DNA of 55,065 nt, taken from positions 1 to 55,065 of IMG/VR virus record IMGVR_UViG_3300002141_000068. One strand, given 5' to 3'. The notes beneath the pieces were generated by a model, which did not search any database, was not told the origin of the DNA, and worked only from the letters and a program-made list of their open reading frames with translations. Every line of letters begins with the position of its first letter. Position 1 is the stretch's first letter. The stretch comes from a virus. The position numbers and the translations under genes were made by a program. This document shows positions 53,068 through 55,065 of this stretch, in pieces.

Positions 53068-53712
53068 TTATTTGCTGTGCAGTAAATTTACAAACTCTAA
53101 CAATAGAGCATGATGTCTGCGATTATGCCAATGCTCCGGCATCCATGTATAACTGTCATACCAAAATTTTTCACTTTCTAAATGACAGCCCATTAAACCT
53201 AAATTTCCCTGTATTATTGCCATAGGGTCTCCGTTGGCATAGGTAGCAACGGTAGTAAACTTTGTTTGATCTCCAATGAAACAACATCCGTCATTGTAGA
53301 ACATCTTGTCCGACTGTCCATTCCAGGTAACTGATATTGCTTTAGTATGTGGTCTATGAGTATCTGCGGTAGGTTGCTTGTAATACTGTACAGCGTCTAC
53401 ATCCTCAAGCAGATCAAAGTAATAATGATTGGCCCAATATGCGCCCATACATATTCCTAGATACTTGCCCCCACTATTAACAAACTCTTTAATAAGATCG
53501 GCGTTATTTTTTAGCAGATAATCGTAGCTATCGGAATTTCCAAAACCACCGGGAAATGCAACTATATCAACATCATTGAAAAAATCTTCTTCTAGCTCGT
53601 GCTTGGTAAAGATTTTAAAATCATAATGGCTTTTAAGTGCTTGCATGATACCATTGCCCGACTGTACAGAACACATCGGTTGATGTATGAACAGTGCAAT
53701 CTTAGGTTTCAT
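53068..53712 (-). CDS. Class I glutamine-amidotransferase-like protein (BPL_N type)
   Basis: The start at 53712 is 5 nt after a perfect TATAAATA; a longer frame from 53787 would run through tRNA-Arg. The 214 residues have VAFPGGFGNSDSYDYLL, the nucleophile elbow GGKYLGICMGAYWA (Cys88), and GLMGCHLESEKFWY with the catalytic His. This is the biotin-protein-ligase N-terminal-like family. The substrate in phages is unknown. Confidence 0.82.
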   Translation of the reverse strand: MKPKIALFIHQPMCSVQSGNGIMQALKSHYDFKIFTKHELEEDFFNDVDIVAFPGGFGNSDSYDYLLKNNADLIKEFVNSGGKYLGICMGAYWANHYYFDLLEDVDAVQYYKQPTADTHRPHTKAISVTWNGQSDKMFYNDGCCFIGDQTKFTTVATYANGDPMAIIQGNLGLMGCHLESEKFWYDSYTWMPEHWHNRRHHALLLEFVNLLHSK

Positions 53713-53717
53713 AACTT

Positions 53718-53725
53718 TATTTATA
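53718..53725 (-). promoter_or_regulatory. Late promoter TATAAATA (minus)
   Basis: It ends 5 nt before the ATG at 53712 and directly abuts the CCA end of tRNA-Arg(ACG). Confidence 0.75.
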
Positions 53726-53801
53726 TGGCACCCCCGGAGAGAATCGAACTCCCATTCCTGCGTTCGTAGCACAGTGTATGAATCCATTATACGACAGGGG
53801 T
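53726..53801 (-). tRNA. tRNA-Arg(ACG)
   Basis: A 76-nt gene with acceptor ACCCCTG/CGGGGGT, anticodon stem CTGTG/CGCAG, loop CTACGAA (anticodon ACG), T-arm GGGAGTTCGATTCTCTC, discriminator G and CCA. It would need host TadA editing to read CGC and CGA. Confidence 0.92.
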
Positions 53802-53808
53802 ATAAATA
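53801..53808 (+). promoter_or_regulatory. Late promoter TATAAATA (plus)
   Basis: It ends 5 nt before the ATG at 53814. Together with 53718-53725 it brackets tRNA-Arg(ACG) with outward late promoters. Confidence 0.75.
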
Positions 53809-53813
53809 ATTTT

Positions 53814-55019
53814 ATGAAAAACTGGGAAAATGTTAAAAAACTGCACATAGAAATAAGTTCTCAATGTAACGCTGTATGTCCTATGTGTACTCGGTATCCA
53901 ACCGCTAGTTACTTTGAGCACCCGCATATACAGAAAGACTGGATGTGGACTGTAGACACAGTAAAACAACGACTACCTAAAGAAGATTTAATAGGTATAA
54001 CTTCATACCTTATCAATGGCACCTTTGGAGATTTTATTATGAACTCCGAAGCAATAGAAATAATACAGTATCTAAATGAATGTTCACCCGATGCTAGTCT
54101 TTATATCAATACCAACGGTTCTGCTAGAAACGCAAGTTGGTGGAAAGAACTTGCAAAGATTCCTAATGTAGTAGTAAATTTTGCAATCGACGGATTAGAA
54201 GATACTCATTCACTTTACAGGAGAAACACTAGCTGGTCTAAGATTATTGACAATGCTAAAACATTTATAAATTCGGGCGGTCATGCAGAATGGACAATGA
54301 TTATATTTGAGCATAATAAGCATCAAGTTGATGCTTGCTTTAATCTCAGCACAACTATTGGATTTAAATCATTTACCAGCCGAAATAGCGACCGAATCAA
54401 TACTGATGTTCTTGATAAAAATGGCCTTAGTAAATACGGAATAAAATCTGCCGATCCTACCATTACCAGTTATCGATCCTACCATCAATTACAGTGGAAA
54501 GAAACTATATTAAAGAAAGGTCAGTTTTACGCAAAGCAAACATACCAAACCGGCGCATTGCCTAGTATAGACTCATGCTCGAGTATTTCGGAAAGTTCGG
54601 TATACATAGGATCAAATTGGTCCGTAATGCCGTGTTGTTTCTTAGGAAACATTACGATGGGTAGGCAGACTGATCATAGGTGGGCAAATTTCTTAGATGC
54701 ACTCACTAACGCAGGATTTTCCTTAACCGACTTTGATGCAACAAGTACCAAAACAGTTCGTCAAGTATTTGAGCAAGGGTTTGACTGGGTATACAATCGC
54801 ATATTAACCGACAATGCGTTAGTTGCTTGTTCAACAAATTGTCATCCTGTGGACAGTGCATTTCAGAGAAGTATGGCAAGTCGTCAACATGAAACCCTTA
54901 AAAATATGGTGCCGCCCCCAGGGATCGAACCTGGTTCCTCGGTGCTTCAAACCGGTGCTATGACCACATCAGCTAAAGCGGCATTGGTACCAGCGGAGGG
55001 TATCGAACCCTCTCACTGA
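53814..55019 (+). CDS. Radical SAM enzyme
   Basis: The start at 53814 follows the late promoter. Residues 11-27 (HIEISSQCNAVCPMCTR) hold the Cys-x3-Cys-x2-Cys [4Fe-4S] site (C18, C22, C25). A C-terminal Cys region (SCSSISESSVYIGSNWSVM then PCCFLG) is like a SPASM/twitch auxiliary-cluster domain, as in peptide-modifying or phage radical SAM proteins. The last about 38 residues (from MVPPPGIEPG) are antisense to tRNA genes and are probably an added tail after loss of the original stop. Substrate unknown. Confidence 0.82.
   Translation: MKNWENVKKLHIEISSQCNAVCPMCTRYPTASYFEHPHIQKDWMWTVDTVKQRLPKEDLIGITSYLINGTFGDFIMNSEAIEIIQYLNECSPDASLYINTNGSARNASWWKELAKIPNVVVNFAIDGLEDTHSLYRRNTSWSKIIDNAKTFINSGGHAEWTMIIFEHNKHQVDACFNLSTTIGFKSFTSRNSDRINTDVLDKNGLSKYGIKSADPTITSYRSYHQLQWKETILKKGQFYAKQTYQTGALPSIDSCSSISESSVYIGSNWSVMPCCFLGNITMGRQTDHRWANFLDALTNAGFSLTDFDATSTKTVRQVFEQGFDWVYNRILTDNALVACSTNCHPVDSAFQRSMASRQHETLKNMVPPPGIEPGSSVLQTGAMTTSAKAALVPAEGIEPSH
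54907..54982 (-). tRNA. tRNA-Phe(GAA)
   Basis: A 76-nt gene with acceptor GCCGCTT/GGGCGGC, anticodon stem CCGGT/ACCGA, loop TTGAAGC (anticodon GAA), T-arm CCAGGTTCGATCCCTGG and CCA. It overlaps the end of the radical SAM frame on the other strand. Confidence 0.88.
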
Positions 55020-55029
55020 TGTTATCTAT
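54985..55029 (-). pseudogene. tRNA 3'-half fragment
   Basis: T-arm GAGGGTTCGATACCCTC, acceptor strand CGCTGGT and CCA are intact, but only about 10 nt separate them from the next tRNA's CCA, so there is no 5' half. Confidence 0.7.
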
Positions 55030-55065
55030 TGGTACCTCCGGCGGGAGTCGAACCCCCAACCACCT
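55030..55065 (-). tRNA. tRNA, 3' part (runs off window)
   Basis: A T-arm with GGTTCGACTCC, acceptor strand ending CGGAGGT and encoded CCA. The anticodon lies beyond the window edge, so the isotype is unknown. Confidence 0.75.

Noticed and set aside
53814-55019. Radical SAM gene as QueE
   Set aside because: The protein is about 400 residues with a SPASM-like C-terminal Cys region; QueE is much shorter and has a different cluster loop.
1-55065. Integrated prophage or plasmid instead of a free phage genome
   Set aside because: No integrase, attachment repeats, plasmid replication or host housekeeping block is visible; the late promoters and gene style fit a lytic large phage, though the window cannot exclude other states.

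Overview
The window is a stretch of a large tailed bacteriophage genome (class Caudoviricetes). It is AT-rich, tightly packed and mostly minus-strand, with chains of small genes joined by ATGA or TAATG overlaps. At the left edge is the start of a repeat-rich tail-fibre-like protein. Other phage signs are a large tRNA array with homing endonucleases, and two promoter classes: sigma70-like promoters (TTGAC-type -35, exactly 17 bp, TATAAT-like -10) and T4-type late promoters (TATAAATA, AATAAATA or CTAAATA). The late motif often lies only 4-6 nt from the start codon. The host is probably a Gram-negative bacterium, because the phage encodes a lipobox lipoprotein and a periplasmic binding protein with a signal peptide. 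The host genus cannot be told from this sequence.

Layout. (1) 1-1.8 kb: tail-fibre-like gene and a lysine-rich membrane-anchored protein. (2) 1.8-25.2 kb: early/middle-type genes, almost all minus. They include a GIY-YIG endonuclease, UV-damage endonuclease, UDP-glucuronate decarboxylase and cupin, QueD, ClpP, SPFH lipoprotein, MBD4-like glycosylase, ATP-grasp enzyme, Bax-inhibitor-1-like protein, MazG-like pyrophosphohydrolase, a glycosyltransferase, FolE plus a duplicated 3' fragment, a nucleotide-sugar dehydrogenase, a metallopeptidase, a carbamoyltransferase and many conserved small phage proteins. (3) 25.3-42.3 kb: an accessory island. It holds five 2-oxoglutarate/Fe(II)-oxygenase-like proteins, five to six P-loop sulfotransferase-like proteins, three methyltransferases, an ANL (AMP-forming) enzyme, a GNAT-like protein, an amidohydrolase, a glycosyltransferase-like protein and a tripartite tricarboxylate transporter pair (TctA + TctC). 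(4) 42.3-55 kb: about 22 tRNA genes plus several fragments, interleaved with a Ro/TROVE-like vWA protein, a metallophosphoesterase, a dual-specificity phosphatase, a P-loop kinase, two HNH endonucleases, an RNA-polymerase-omega-like protein, a QueC-like protein, a sixth oxygenase, an amidotransferase-like protein and a radical SAM enzyme.

How the genes may work together. The dehydrogenase plus UDP-glucuronate decarboxylase would make UDP-xylose. FolE, QueD and the QueC-like protein are three steps of the 7-deazaguanine (preQ0) route; QueE is not seen here. The island looks like a small-molecule or glycan decoration pathway with its own carboxylate uptake. The right-hand part combines tRNA supply with possible RNA surveillance and repair.

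The most unusual observations are these. First, an RNA element occurs three times (42.7, 44.3 and 46.45 kb) with compensatory changes in its closing stem; two copies flank the Ro-like gene. Second, a 400-nt non-coding stretch lies between the Ro-like gene and a UUCG terminator. Third, a 211-nt group I intron sits in tRNA-Leu(UAA) at the anticodon position known from cyanobacteria and plastids. Fourth, HNH genes run into the adjacent tRNA genes.
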